Below, piece after piece: positions 43,953-55,487 of a stretch of DNA of 64,000 nucleotides (position 1 is the stretch's first letter; every line of letters starts with the position of its first letter). The notes under the pieces were generated by a model that did not search any database, had not been told where the DNA came from, and worked only from the letters and a program-made list of their open reading frames with translations. The DNA comes from Trichoplusia ni (lineage: Eukaryota > Arthropoda > Insecta > Lepidoptera > Noctuidae): the NCBI RefSeq assembly GCF_003590095.1, contig NC_039478.1:19716001-19780000 (forward strand), given 5' to 3'. The translations under genes and the position numbers were made by a program.

Positions 43953-46900
43953 TGGATAACGTCCGTCCACACTTCCTCCTCCAGGGGAATTTGAACCACT
44001 GCGCCGGCGCACAGGATCTTTTCTCCAGTCGCTGGCGCAGTGGAGCATCGACATTGGAGTGGCGGCGGAGCCATATTTTGTCGCCCCTCGTCCCAATTGG
44101 GCGGGGGACTTGGACGGCTCCGTCGCCGTTATCAGCGCGACGGGCGCGGACTCCCGGCCCCTGCATACCATCCGCAGGGGTTCGGGATATGTCGCAGTTG
44201 TTTGGGGGCCGTACGCAGTGGTAGGGGTCTACTTCTCGCCGAACAGGGGTCTAGCTGAGTTCGAGTCATTTATGGCCGAGCTCGAGGCCCTTGTTCGGAC
44301 GCTTTCACCTCGCCCGGTCATCGTGCTCGGTGACCTCAACGCCAAGAGCACAGCGTGGGGGGAACCGGCAACCGACCGGCGCGGGGAATTATTGGAGGAG
44401 TGGGCCCTGGGATTGGACCTTGCCCTGCTGAATAGGGGTAGGGTCCACACCTGCGTACGGCAGAACGGAGGGTCCATCGTCGACGTGTCGTTTTGCGCTC
44501 CGTCTATTGCGGAGCGCGTTCGTGATTGGCGCGTCGAGGAGGTGGAGACGCTATCGGACCACCGATACATACGGTTCAGCGTTTCCACTCCTGGGGGACC
44601 CGGGATCCGGCGCTTTACACCGGACTCGGGAAGCCCACGATGGGCCCTACAGAAGATGGATCGAGAGCTGCTGATCGAGGCGGCCATTGTGGCCGATTGG
44701 TGCGCGCCGGCGGTGGCCGGCCGCTCAATTGACGACGAGGCAGAGCGCTTCTGTCGCACTTTAACTCTAGTGTGCGACACCGCGATGCCTCGCGTCCGAA
44801 GGCGGCCGAACCGCCGGTCAGTTTACTGGTGGTCGCCCGAGATCGCAGCTCTCAGGGAGGCGTGCTTCGGGGCAAAGCGGAGTCTAACCCGCTACCGCTC
44901 CAGGCACGCCGGAAGACCAGGTTGGGACGAGACGAGGGAGGCCTCGCTGTATGAGGCTTACCGCACGGCGAGGAGCAATCTCCGCCTGGCCATCATACAG
45001 GCCAAGGCAGCAGGGAGACAGGAGATGCTGGAGGAGCTCAACAGGGATCCGTGGGGGCGCCCGTACCTTGCGGCGCGGAACAAGCTCCGCGCCAACGGGC
45101 CCCCGATCACGGAGACCATGGAGCCCCAGCTGCTCCACGCCGTAGTCTCGTCCCTCTTCCCGAGAAGGACAGACGTTCTCCCTCCAGTGGTGGTCGCGCC
45201 TCAGGCGACCGAAACGCTTGAGAGGATCACGGAGGGGGAACTAGAGGCGTCTATTGACCGCCTTCGCCCGAAGAAGACCGCCCCAGGCCCCGACGGAGTG
45301 CCGGCGCGCGCTCTTGCGCTGGCACTGGGGCCGTTAGAAAGTCGATTCCGGGATCTGCTCAACTCTTGTTTGGAGGAGGGCAGATTCCCGGAAGTATGGA
45401 AGACGGGGCGGTTAGTACTCCTACGTAAGGAGGGGCGTCCGGCAGACTCGCCTTCGGGCTATCGGCCGATCGTCCTGCTGGACGAGGCGGGCAAGCTCTT
45501 TGAGCGTGTCATCGCTGCCCGCATCGTCCGGCATTTGGAGAGGACGGGTCCGAGTCTGTCGGACTGCCAATATGGGTTTAGGGCGAGGCGGTCCACGTTG
45601 GACGCCTTGAAAGTTGTCCAGGAGTTCGCCGCGGATGCGGTGGCACGGGGGGGCGTGGCGGTGGCAGTCTCATTAGACATCGCCAACGCCTTCAATTCGC
45701 TGCCGCATCAGTGTATAGAGTCGGCGCTCCGATACCACGGGGTGCCACTCTATCTACAACACGTCGTGGCGGACTACCTATCGGGAAGATGTGTGTCGTT
45801 CGCGGGGCCAAGCGGCCCGCAGAGGTGGGAGACGGAGCGCGGTGTTCCACAGGGGTCTGTGTTAGGGCCCCTCTTGTGGAACATCGGCTATGATTGGACG
45901 CTTCGGGGCGCTCTCCTGCCCTGCACGCGGGTCGTCTGCTACGCGGACGACACCCTGGTCTTGGCGCGGGGTTCTGACCCCGCGGAATGCATCCGGCGTG
46001 CGACCTGCGGCACGCAACTTGTCGTGGGTCGCATCCGGATGCTTGGATTGGACGTGGCTCTGGGGAAGACCGAGGCGCTTTTGCTGCACGGCCCCCGGAG
46101 CCCACACACCGGACATGACGCGTGCCTGACAGTGGAAGGTGTCCGTATCCCACTGTCAGGCACTATGAAGTATTTAGGCCTGGTCCTCGACGGGAGGCTC
46201 AACTTCCGGGAGCACTTCAGAAGGCTGGCGCCCAGACTCCGGGCTGCCGCAGCTGCTCTCGGGAGGCTGCTGCCGAACGTCGGGGGCCCCGACTTAGGGT
46301 GTCGCCGTTTATACGGGGGGGTCATCAGGTCGATGGCCCTCTACGGCGCACCCATATGGGCCAAGAAGTTGTTGCCCGACAGTCGGGCGGTCCTGCTTGG
46401 CGCGCAGCGTGCTGTCGCCAACAGGATCGTCCGTGCATACCGCACTGTCGGGCACGAAGCCGCGACTGCCTTGGCGGGGACTCCGCCTTGGGATTTGGAA
46501 GCGAAGGTGCTTGCGGACATTTACACCCGCATCACCGAGCTCCGGTCCCGGGGCATCGAACCCTCGCCGAGGCAGCGAGAAACTTGGAAAGGGCAGGCCC
46601 GCCTCGTCACGTATCGAAATTGGGAGCTCCGTCTCTCGAGACCGACGGCGGGGCGGGCCATTTGTGAAGCGATCCGCCCACACTTACAACCGTGGGCGGA
46701 GAGGCGGTACGGTGTCTTGACCTACCGCCTCACGCAGGTGCTAACTGGCCATGGGGCTTTTGGCCATTATTTGTGTCGCGTCGTCAGGAGGGAGGAGTCG
46801 ACTGCGTGCCATGAGTGCGGTGACGAAGATGACACCGCATTGCACACTCTGGCCGTATGTCCGGCTTTTGCCGAGCCACGCTCCGACCTTCTGGCGGCGC

Positions 46901-47115
46901 TAAATTTGATTGATCTTTCCGCGCTGCCGGCTGTTGTCGCTTCAGCTATCAGCAGTCGCGCAGCGTGGAATGCATTGGCCTCCTTCTGCGAGACGGTCAT
47001 GTCCCAGAAGGAGGCGGCGGAGCGCGCACGGGAAGAAGATCCCAGCGCGCCCGCCATACGCCGACGTCGTATGGGGCGGCGACGTGCTGCGCACGAGCGC
47101 AACTTGCCGCCCTAG
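43952..47115 (+). pseudogene. SART-like ORF2: endonuclease, reverse transcriptase, zinc finger, with one frameshift
   Basis: The natural start is the ATG at 43952, overlapping the ORF1 stop. That frame begins an endonuclease (QGNLNHCAGAQDLF) and is lost near 44020. The rest is open in another frame from about 44020 to the stop at 47115. Endonuclease motifs are VAAEPYFVAP, VIVLGDLNAKSTAWG and LSDHRYIRF. Reverse transcriptase motifs are APGPDGVPARAL, YRPIVLLDEAGKLFE, SLDIANAFNSL, GVPQGSVLGPLLWN and CYADDTLVLA. A C-terminal CHECGDEDDTALHTLAVC is the usual CCHC of R1-clade LINEs. There is no RNase H. A homopolymer-type sequencing error at TTTT is an alternative to true decay. Confidence 0.85.
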
Positions 47116-47483
47116 CTAGGGTCTGGGCGATAGGCACGGGGGTGCATATCGCCCGTCAAATCAGACCCGCGACGGGGGGTCGCATTTCGGTGTGACGGGT
47201 GCGACCCCATTACGAGGCGAGGAGGCCGACGCTCTTTACACGTCGGCCTCCAAAAACAACGCGAAAGCGAGCCGCCGGCCCTGCTCAACGGCCGGCGGAT
47301 CCCCGCGGCCGGCACAGTGTAGTGATATCCATGTAACTCCACGTGCCGGCATCAAACGCGGCTGACGTCACCCGGCGGTTAGGTTTAGTCAGTAAGAGTC
47401 TGACACTACCCGTCCTCCCCCCCGGGAGGGCGGGTGTCCATGAGGATTCCCCCGCCTAAAAAAAAAAAAAAAAAAAAAAAAAA

Positions 47484-47517
47484 GGTTAGGTTAGGTTAGG
47501 TTAGGTTAGGTTAGGTT
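47484..47517. repeat. Telomeric (TTAGG)n tract
   Basis: Nearly seven GGTTA units lie between the poly(A) of the SART-like element and the next, 5'-truncated SART copy. The same tract appears inverted at 51212-51245. Confidence 0.95.
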
Positions 47518-48269
47518 CCCGGCTACAGGGGGCACTGGCCGGGGACGACGACCCAATCCCCCATTCTCGTGGGAATTCAAATGGAAAGTACTTTTAAAAA
47601 CCCAAAAGACGTGGAGAAGGAGGTCGAAGGAAGGAGAGCGACTCGGTCTAGCAGTAGATCGAGTCTAGCTGACGATTTGGTGGCGAGGTCGCCTCGAGTG
47701 GTGCTCGAGCGCATCTCCTCGCCCCAGGAGGAAGTAACGGAGCCGACGTGTCAATCACGTGACAGCTCCTTGGGGAGGTCGGAAAGGAAGCGTCCCAGAC
47801 GGGATGCTTCAACGGAGAAGATGTCTGTGGGGGCGTACGCCGCTTCGGACTGTGAGAGCGAGGTGTCCATAGCCTCGTCGACACAGTCCCGTGGCTGCGT
47901 CACCCACGGGCGATACGTCGGCCTTCATAGGCAGAGGGAGGCGTATCGGAGGCTCGCCGCGGAATCGGCGCAGTCATCCGATGCCCTCGAAGACAAGGCG
48001 GAGGAGGAACGGCAGAGGAGGGATGCCAGGGCGGCGGTCCGGGACCTGATGAGTTCCGGACTGCAGCCGCTCGACCCCTCATCTGCCAAGGAAAAGATAG
48101 AAGGCAGCCTGATGGCGATCTTGGAGGTGGCGCGCACCTCCAAGAATATAAAGGGCTGCCTGATAAAGCGGCTGAAGGATGCGGTGGAGGAGATTCAGGG
48201 CGGCGTTCGTGCCCTGACAGGTCCCACCGCACAGAAACTGATGGCGGAGAACGCTCGCCTCAGTAAGGA
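47518..48269 (+). mobile_element. SART-like fragment: 5'-truncated ORF1, cut at both ends
   Basis: The copy begins at GGCTACAGGGGGCACTGGCC, matching about 41695 of the full element, so most of the 5' UTR is missing. An ORF1 frame starts at ATG 47581 and matches the gag of the full copy up to AENARLS. It then changes abruptly to unrelated AT-rich DNA after base 48269. The segment is repeated inverted at 50460-51211. The break coincides with a splice-donor-like GTAAGG. Confidence 0.82.
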
Positions 48270-49590
48270 TGATTTTTTAATCGATAAAATGATTTATCGT
48301 GCGTTGACAACACTATTAATTTTGACGGATGTGTGGTGTGATGTTTATTTGAAATTATTTATAATGATATTTTAATTTTTTATAGATTTTTATTCATTTT
48401 TTATGTTTGTTTTTCAGGTGCTCAGTGGGTGCCCGAAGAATTGGCGAAACAACACCAACGGATTTAGAGAAGTTTCTTGTCTTTCCCCTCTTGCATTGTT
48501 AACCCTACTTTATTTTTCGGCCAACTGCATTTTACCATAGAATCGAATTTAAAAATGTAAATAGTAAATTAACTTATCACATTTATTTGTTCAATAACTT
48601 GTTTTGTAATCATTACAACCAGTAGTTTACAAAATGTTTTCTGAACATCTATTGAACCGCACGTAGAAATATGTGTTCTTTTGCAAAAATAATAATATGT
48701 GTAGCTCAACTACGGTTACACACAATATAATCGTGGCCAACTAAGGATTCACAATTTCCCAGTAAACCAAAAAAATACAATATTGTAAAACTGTATCTAA
48801 GGAATTTAGAAATACTAAGACCAGGTTAACATAACAGATATAAATTAAACTTCCAACAAAACGCAAGTTAATGCTCAAGCTCAGGCTCAGTCAAATCAGG
48901 GCCCAACCCAATAACCAATTCCTTCTAGAACACTCGAAGTCAAGAAGACTCTACAATTTGGTGCCCATCGGCATCAATTTTAGTGCCCTACATCTACCCT
49001 GTAGATCCGAATTTGTTTGAAGTGAGGCGACAAATTCGGTTCTAGAGAGGTTTGTGTGGTGCATGCACTGCAACGTTTCAAGTCTGATGATAAGAAGCTC
49101 TGAAGATTTTTTGTTTTTTTTTTTGTGTCTGTCGCAATAAGATAGTAGAGTTTTGTAAAGACGATGTCAGGCTGTTAAATGCTATAGTCCATTTTAACAC
49201 AATATGTTTTAGATTTGTTAATTTAACTAGAAAAAATATAATCCTTAAAACATTTTAAGTGTGTTAATATTTTCAGGCAAAATGCTTGGAATTAAAAGAA
49301 TTGTATTATCTTATTGCGACATTATTTGTATTTTTACGTGTATGTGTAATATTTGTTTTATGTGCATATCCCATTTTTTTAAGAAAAGTATGTTTGAAAA
49401 AGCAGTATTGTAAATGTTCCCAATTTTTAGAGCTAATTTTACATACCTACATACACTGTACTGCCACCACAAAAATACATTTACCTTCACGGTTTATGAG
49501 ATAAAGCCTACTGAAAGACAGGTGAACAGACAGACAGACTGCCTTAGTAATATTGTTCCATTTCTACTGTACTGAAACCCTAAAATCATC
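48270..49590. other. Palindrome spacer: non-repeat AT-rich DNA
   Basis: This DNA lies between two inverted SART fragments and resembles neither. A pyrimidine-rich tract ends in CAG at about 48418, followed by an open stretch of 16 codons ending at TAG near 48467, which could be a terminal exon. Beyond this there is AT-rich sequence that looks like a 3' UTR or intergenic DNA. No protein family was recognised. Confidence 0.5.
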
Positions 49591-51211
49591 CCTAAAGGAT
49601 GGCCTCAAGCTTTTTGGCCATCTCATCAGCCGCCTCCTGACCGACATTTTTCGGGAGCTCAAGCACCCGAGCCCCGGTCTGCGCCTTCCTTATGCGGATG
49701 GGGTCCGCCGCCATGTCGATCCCCATCGCATTAAGGTCGACCCCAGCCCTCGCCTTGGTGAGCACCGTGGCGTAGGTGAGGCCTCCCTTCTCCGCCTCTG
49801 GTGTAATGGTTAACACCACGGCGGCGGTGCGGGCAAGACGTCTCTGTCGCTGCGCTCTTTTGCGACGCTGCTTGCCCGATACTGCCTTCGGCCCCCCCTT
49901 CTTCTTTTGAGGAGGGGCTTCCTTCTTCCTCTCTGTCTGAGCCTTGGGGCGCTCCGGCGCCTTCGGCTTCGGCCCTTTCTTCTTTTTTGAGACCGTGGTC
50001 CATCCGTCGACCACAGCCTCTGATGTGCTCGCAACCGGCGCCTCTTCTGGCGCCGGTACCAGAGCCGGCGCCGGTTGCGCGACCGTCTTAGCCTTCCCCT
50101 TCGCCAGTTTTCGATCCGGCGTAGGGGTCGGCTTCGGCGCCAGTCTTGGCGTCGGCTTCGGCACCGGTGTCGGCGCCGACCTAGGTGCTGTTTTTGGCGC
50201 CGGCTTAGGGGCCGGGGCTGCCTTCAGCACCTGGTTGTAGGCGGGTTTGGACACCTCCGCCTCCGCGCGTCTCCTATCCGCTGCTAGAGGCGGACGTAGG
50301 ATCGGCTCTGGCGGGAGTCTGTTGTTGATTCCCGCCAGTTTGGCGTCCATCATGGTCCCTACGGACACCATGATGGCGCGCTGCATCGCCTCAAAGTCGA
50401 GGGCTGCCGGGGCTGTCTGCCTCTGGACCGACTTCATTTGGTCCCGCAGCTCTTCGACTTCCTTACTGAGGCGAGCGTTCTCCGCCATCAGTTTCTGTGC
50501 GGTGGGACCTGTCAGGGCACGAACGCCGCCCTGAATCTCCTCCACCGCATCCTTCAGCCGCTTTATCAGGCAGCCCTTTATATTCTTGGAGGTGCGCGCC
50601 ACCTCCAAGATCGCCATCAGGCTGCCTTCTATCTTTTCCTTGGCAGATGAGGGGTCGAGCGGCTGCAGTCCGGAACTCATCAGGTCCCGGACCGCCGCCC
50701 TGGCATCCCTCCTCTGCCGTTCCTCCTCCGCCTTGTCTTCGAGGGCATCGGATGACTGCGCCGATTCCGCGGCGAGCCTCCGATACGCCTCCCTCTGCCT
50801 ATGAAGGCCGACGTATCGCCCGTGGGTGACGCAGCCACGGGACTGTGTCGACGAGGCTATGGACACCTCGCTCTCACAGTCCGAAGCGGCGTACGCCCCC
50901 ACAGACATCTTCTCCGTTGAAGCATCCCGTCTGGGACGCTTCCTTTCCGACCTCCCCAAGGAGCTGTCACGTGATTGACACGTCGGCTCCGTTACTTCCT
51001 CCTGGGGCGAGGAGATGCGCTCGAGCACCACTCGAGGCGACCTCGCCACCAAATCGTCAGCTAGACTCGATCTACTGCTAGACCGAGTCGCTCTCCTTCC
51101 TTCGACCTCCTTCTCCACGTCTTTTGGGTTTTTAAAAGTACTTTCCCATTTGAATTCCCACGAGAATGGGGATTGGGTCGTCGTCCCCGGCCAGTGCCCC
51201 CTGTAGCCGGG
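49591..51211 (-). mobile_element. SART-like ORF1 fragment, inverted copy
   Basis: On the minus strand it starts at the same truncation point as 47518 and reads ORF1 for about 500 codons. It passes through the coiled coil (AENARLSKEVEELRDQM), the proline/lysine tract and the basic block QRRKRAQRQRRLARTAAVV. It stops before the zinc knuckles, near 49591. An extra G after the start ATG (near 51150) shifts the first codons, so the natural start is broken. It extends about 870 bases further than the plus-strand copy at 47518. Confidence 0.82.
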
Positions 51212-51245
51212 AACCTAACCTAACCTAACCTAACCTAACCTAACC
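51212..51245. repeat. Telomeric (CCTAA)n tract, inverted partner
   Basis: About seven CCTAA units mirror the tract at 47484-47517. They separate the inverted ORF1 fragment from the poly(T) end of the inverted SART copy. Confidence 0.95.
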
Positions 51246-54200
51246 TTTTTTTTTTTTTTTTTTTTTTTTTTTAGGCGGGGGAATCCTCATGGACACCCGC
51301 CCTCCCGGGGGGGAGGACGGGTAGTGTCAGACTCTTACTGACTAAACCTAACCGCCGGGTGACGTCAGCCGCGTTTGATGCCGGCACGTGGAGTTACATG
51401 GATATCACTACACTGTGCCGGCCGCGGGGATCCGCCGGCCGTTGAGTAGGGCCGGCGGCTCGCTTTCGCGTTGTTTTGGAGGCCGACGTGTAAAGAGCGT
51501 CGGCCTCCTCGCCTCGTAATGGGGTCGCACCCGTCACACCGAAATGCGACCCCCCGTCGCGGGTCTGATTTGACGGGCGATATGCACCCCCGTGCCTATC
51601 GCCCAGACCCTAGCTAGGGCGGCAAGTTGCGCTCGTGCGCAGCACGTCGCCGCCCCATACGACGTCGGCGTATGGCGGGCGCGCTGGGATCTTCTTCCCG
51701 TGCGCGCTCCGCCGCCTCCTTCTGGGACATGACCGTCTCGCAGAAGGAGGCCAATGCATTCCACGCTGCGCGACTGCTGATAGCGCAGCGACAACAGCCG
51801 GCAGCGCGGAAAGATCAATCAAATTTAGCGCCGCCAGAAGGTCGGAGCGTGGCTCGGCAAAAGCCGGACATACGGCCAGAGTGTGCAATGCGGTGTCGTC
51901 TTCGTCACCGCACTCATGGCACGCAGTCGACTCCTCCCTCCTGACGACGCGACACAGTAATGGCCCAAAGCCCCATGGCCAGTTAGCACCTGCGTGAGGC
52001 GGTAGGTCAAGACACCGTACCGCCTCTCCGCCCACGGTTGTAAGTGTGGGCGGATCGCTTCACAAATGGCCCGCCCCGCCGTCGGTCTCGAGAGACGGAG
52101 CTCCCAATTTCGATACGTGACGAGGCGGGCCTGCCCTTTCCAAGTTTCTCGCTGCCTCGGCGAGGGTTCGATGCCCCGGGACCGGAGCTCGGTGATGCGG
52201 GTGTAAATGTCCGCAAGCACCTTCGCTTCCAAATCCCAAGGCGGAGTCCCCGCCAAGGCAGTCGCGGCTTCGTGCCCGACAGTCGGTATGCACGGACGAT
52301 CCTGTTGGCGACAGCACGCTGCGCGCCAAGCAGGACCGCCCGACTGTCGGGCAACAACTTCTTGGCCCATATGGGTGCGCCGTAGAGGGCCATCGACCTG
52401 ATGACCCCCCCGTATAAACGGCGACACCCAAGTCGGGGCCCCCGACGTTCGGCAGCAGCCTCCCGAGAGCAGCTGCGGCAGCCCGGAGTCTGGGCGCCAG
52501 CCTTCTGAAGTGCTCCCGGAAGTTGAGCCTCCCGTCGAGGACCAAGCCTAAAGTACTTCATATGCCTGACAGTGGGATACGGACACCTTCCACTGTCAGG
52601 CACGCGTCATTCCGGTGTGTGGGCTCCGGGGGCCGTGCAGCAAAAGCGCTTCGGTCTTCCCCAGAGCCACGTCCAATCCAAGCATCCGGATGCGACCCAC
52701 GACAAGTTGCGTGCCGCAGGTCGCACGCCGGATGCATTCCGCGGGGTCAGAACCCCGCGCCAAGACCAGGGTGTCGTCCGCGTAGCAGACGACCCGCGTG
52801 CAGGGCAGGAGAGCGCCCCGAAGCGTCCAATCATAGCCGATGTTCCACAAGAGGGGCCCCAACACAGACCCCTGTGGAACACCGCGCTCCGTCTCCCACC
52901 TCTGCGGGCCGCTTGGCCCCGCGAACGACACACTCCTTCCCGAGAGGTAGTCCGCCACGACGTTTTGCAGATAGAGTGGCACCCCGTGGTATCGAAGTGC
53001 CGACTCTATACACTGATGCGGCAGCGAATTGAAGGCGTTGGCGATATCTAGCGAGACCGCTACCGCCACGCCCCCTCGTGCCACCGCATCCGCGGCGAAC
53101 TCCTGGACAACTTTCAAGGCGTCCAACGTGGACCGCCTCGCCCTAAACCCATATTGGCAGTCCGACAGACTCGGACCCGTCCTTCCAAATGCCGGACGAT
53201 GCGGGCAGCGATGACACGCTCAAAGAGCTTGCCCGCCTCGTCCAGCAGGACGATCGGCCGATAGCCCGAAGGCGAGTCTGCCGGACGCCCCTCCTTACGT
53301 AGGAGTACTAACCGCCCCGTCTTCCATACTTCCGGGAATCTGCCCTCCTCCAAACAAGAGTTGAGCAGATCCCGGAATCGACTTTCTAACGGCCCCAGTG
53401 CCAGCGCAAGTGCGCGCGCCGGCACTCCGTCGGGGCCTGGGGCGGTCTTCTTCGGGCGAAGGCGGTCAATAGACGCCTCTAGTTCCCCCTCCGTGATCCT
53501 CTCAAGTGTTTCGGTCGCCTGAGGCGCGACCACCACTGGAGGGAGAATGTCTGTCCTTCTCGGGAAGAGGGACGAGACTACGGCGTGGAGCAGCTGGGGC
53601 TCCATGGTCTCCGTGATCGGGGGCCCGTTGGCGCGGAGCTTGTTCCGCGCCGCAAGGTACGGGCGCCCCCACGGATCCCTGTTGAGCTCCTCCAGCATCT
53701 CCTCTCTCCCTGCTGCCTTGGCCTGTATGATGGCCAGGCGGAGATTGCTCCTCGCCGTGCGGTAAGCCTCATACAGCGAGGCCTCCCTCGTCTCGTCCCA
53801 ACCTGGTCTTCCGGCGTGCCTGGAGCGGTAGCGGGTTAGACTCCGCTTTGCCCCGAAGCACGCCTCCCTGAGAGCTGCGATCTCGGGCGACCACCAGTAA
53901 ACTGACCGGCGGTTCGGCCGCCTTCGGACGCGAGGCATCGCGGTGTCGCACACTAAAGTTAAAGTGCGACAGAAGCGCTCTGCCTCGTCGTCAATTGAGC
54001 GGCCGGCCACCGCCGGCGCGCACCAATCGGCCACAATGGCCGCCTCGATCAGCAGCTCTCTATCCATCTTTGTAGGGCCCATCGTGGGCTTCCCGGTCCG
54101 GTGTAAAGCGCCGGATCCCGGGTCCCCCAGGAGTGGAAACGCTGAACCGTATATATCGGTGGTCCGATAGCGTCTCCACCTCCTCGACGCGCCAATCACG

Positions 54201-54487
54201 AACGCGCTCCGCAATAGACGGAGCGCAAAACGACACGTCGACGATGGACCCTCCGTTCTGCCGTACGCAGGTGTGGACCCTACCCCTATTCAGCAGGGCA
54301 AGGTCCAATCCCAGGGCCCACTCCTCCAATAATTCCCCGCGCCGGTCGGTTGCCGGTTCCCCCCACGCTGTGCTCTTGGCGTTGAGGTCACCGAGCACGA
54401 TGACCGGCGAGGTGAAAGCGTCCGAACAAGGGCCTCGAGCTCGGCCATAAATGACTCGAACTCAGCTAGACCCCTGTTCGGCGAGAA
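51246..54487 (-). mobile_element. SART-like element, inverted copy, ending at a scaffold gap
   Basis: On the minus strand this is the 3' half of a SART-like element: ORF2 from inside the endonuclease (54487) to the 3' UTR and poly(A) (51246-51272 as T). It matches 44229-47483 closely. ORF2 is broken here by several frameshifts, for example after IAARIVRHLE near 53185 and near the AYR segment at about 52290. The other copy is open at those sites. The 5' half lies in or beyond the run of N. Confidence 0.85.
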
Positions 54488-55487
54488 NNNNNNNNNNNNN
54501 NNNNNNNNNNNNNNNNNNNNNNNNNNNNNNNNNNNNNNNNNNNNNNNNNNNNNNNNNNNNNNNNNNNNNNNNNNNNNNNNNNNNNNNNNNNNNNNNNNNN
54601 NNNNNNNNNNNNNNNNNNNNNNNNNNNNNNNNNNNNNNNNNNNNNNNNNNNNNNNNNNNNNNNNNNNNNNNNNNNNNNNNNNNNNNNNNNNNNNNNNNNN
54701 NNNNNNNNNNNNNNNNNNNNNNNNNNNNNNNNNNNNNNNNNNNNNNNNNNNNNNNNNNNNNNNNNNNNNNNNNNNNNNNNNNNNNNNNNNNNNNNNNNNN
54801 NNNNNNNNNNNNNNNNNNNNNNNNNNNNNNNNNNNNNNNNNNNNNNNNNNNNNNNNNNNNNNNNNNNNNNNNNNNNNNNNNNNNNNNNNNNNNNNNNNNN
54901 NNNNNNNNNNNNNNNNNNNNNNNNNNNNNNNNNNNNNNNNNNNNNNNNNNNNNNNNNNNNNNNNNNNNNNNNNNNNNNNNNNNNNNNNNNNNNNNNNNNN
55001 NNNNNNNNNNNNNNNNNNNNNNNNNNNNNNNNNNNNNNNNNNNNNNNNNNNNNNNNNNNNNNNNNNNNNNNNNNNNNNNNNNNNNNNNNNNNNNNNNNNN
55101 NNNNNNNNNNNNNNNNNNNNNNNNNNNNNNNNNNNNNNNNNNNNNNNNNNNNNNNNNNNNNNNNNNNNNNNNNNNNNNNNNNNNNNNNNNNNNNNNNNNN
55201 NNNNNNNNNNNNNNNNNNNNNNNNNNNNNNNNNNNNNNNNNNNNNNNNNNNNNNNNNNNNNNNNNNNNNNNNNNNNNNNNNNNNNNNNNNNNNNNNNNNN
55301 NNNNNNNNNNNNNNNNNNNNNNNNNNNNNNNNNNNNNNNNNNNNNNNNNNNNNNNNNNNNNNNNNNNNNNNNNNNNNNNNNNNNNNNNNNNNNNNNNNNN
55401 NNNNNNNNNNNNNNNNNNNNNNNNNNNNNNNNNNNNNNNNNNNNNNNNNNNNNNNNNNNNNNNNNNNNNNNNNNNNNNNNNNNNNNN
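54488..55487. other. Scaffold gap of 1000 N
   Basis: Exactly 1000 unknown bases. The round number suggests a placeholder length. The gap separates a SART-like element from the middle of a copia-like element, so neither order nor distance across it is secured by this sequence. Confidence 0.98.

Larger units (their letters stand above)
40804..47483 (+). mobile_element. SART-like telomere-specific LINE, near full length
   Basis: The element of about 6.65 kb plus a 26-base poly(A) lies between (TTAGG)n tracts on both sides. It has a 5' UTR of about 950 bp (40804-41756) with an internal repeat: the segments at about 41104-41190 and 41308-41390 both read GTCCAGTGAGTGT, then TGCTGGACGTCGCAGCCCG or near variants. 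ORF1 and ORF2 follow, then a 3' UTR. The sense strand is the TTAGG strand, the orientation known for SART. ORF1 and ORF2 are joined by TAATG. One frameshift breaks the N-terminus of ORF2. Confidence 0.85.

Noticed and set aside
49553..49813. Open frame spanning spacer and SART fragment
   Set aside because: It crosses the end of the inverted gag copy on the wrong strand and is not a gene.
38640..54487. A true chromosome end
   Set aside because: The TTAGG tracts are short and embedded, and non-telomeric sequence lies on both sides. Interstitial or subtelomeric location, or misassembly, is more likely.
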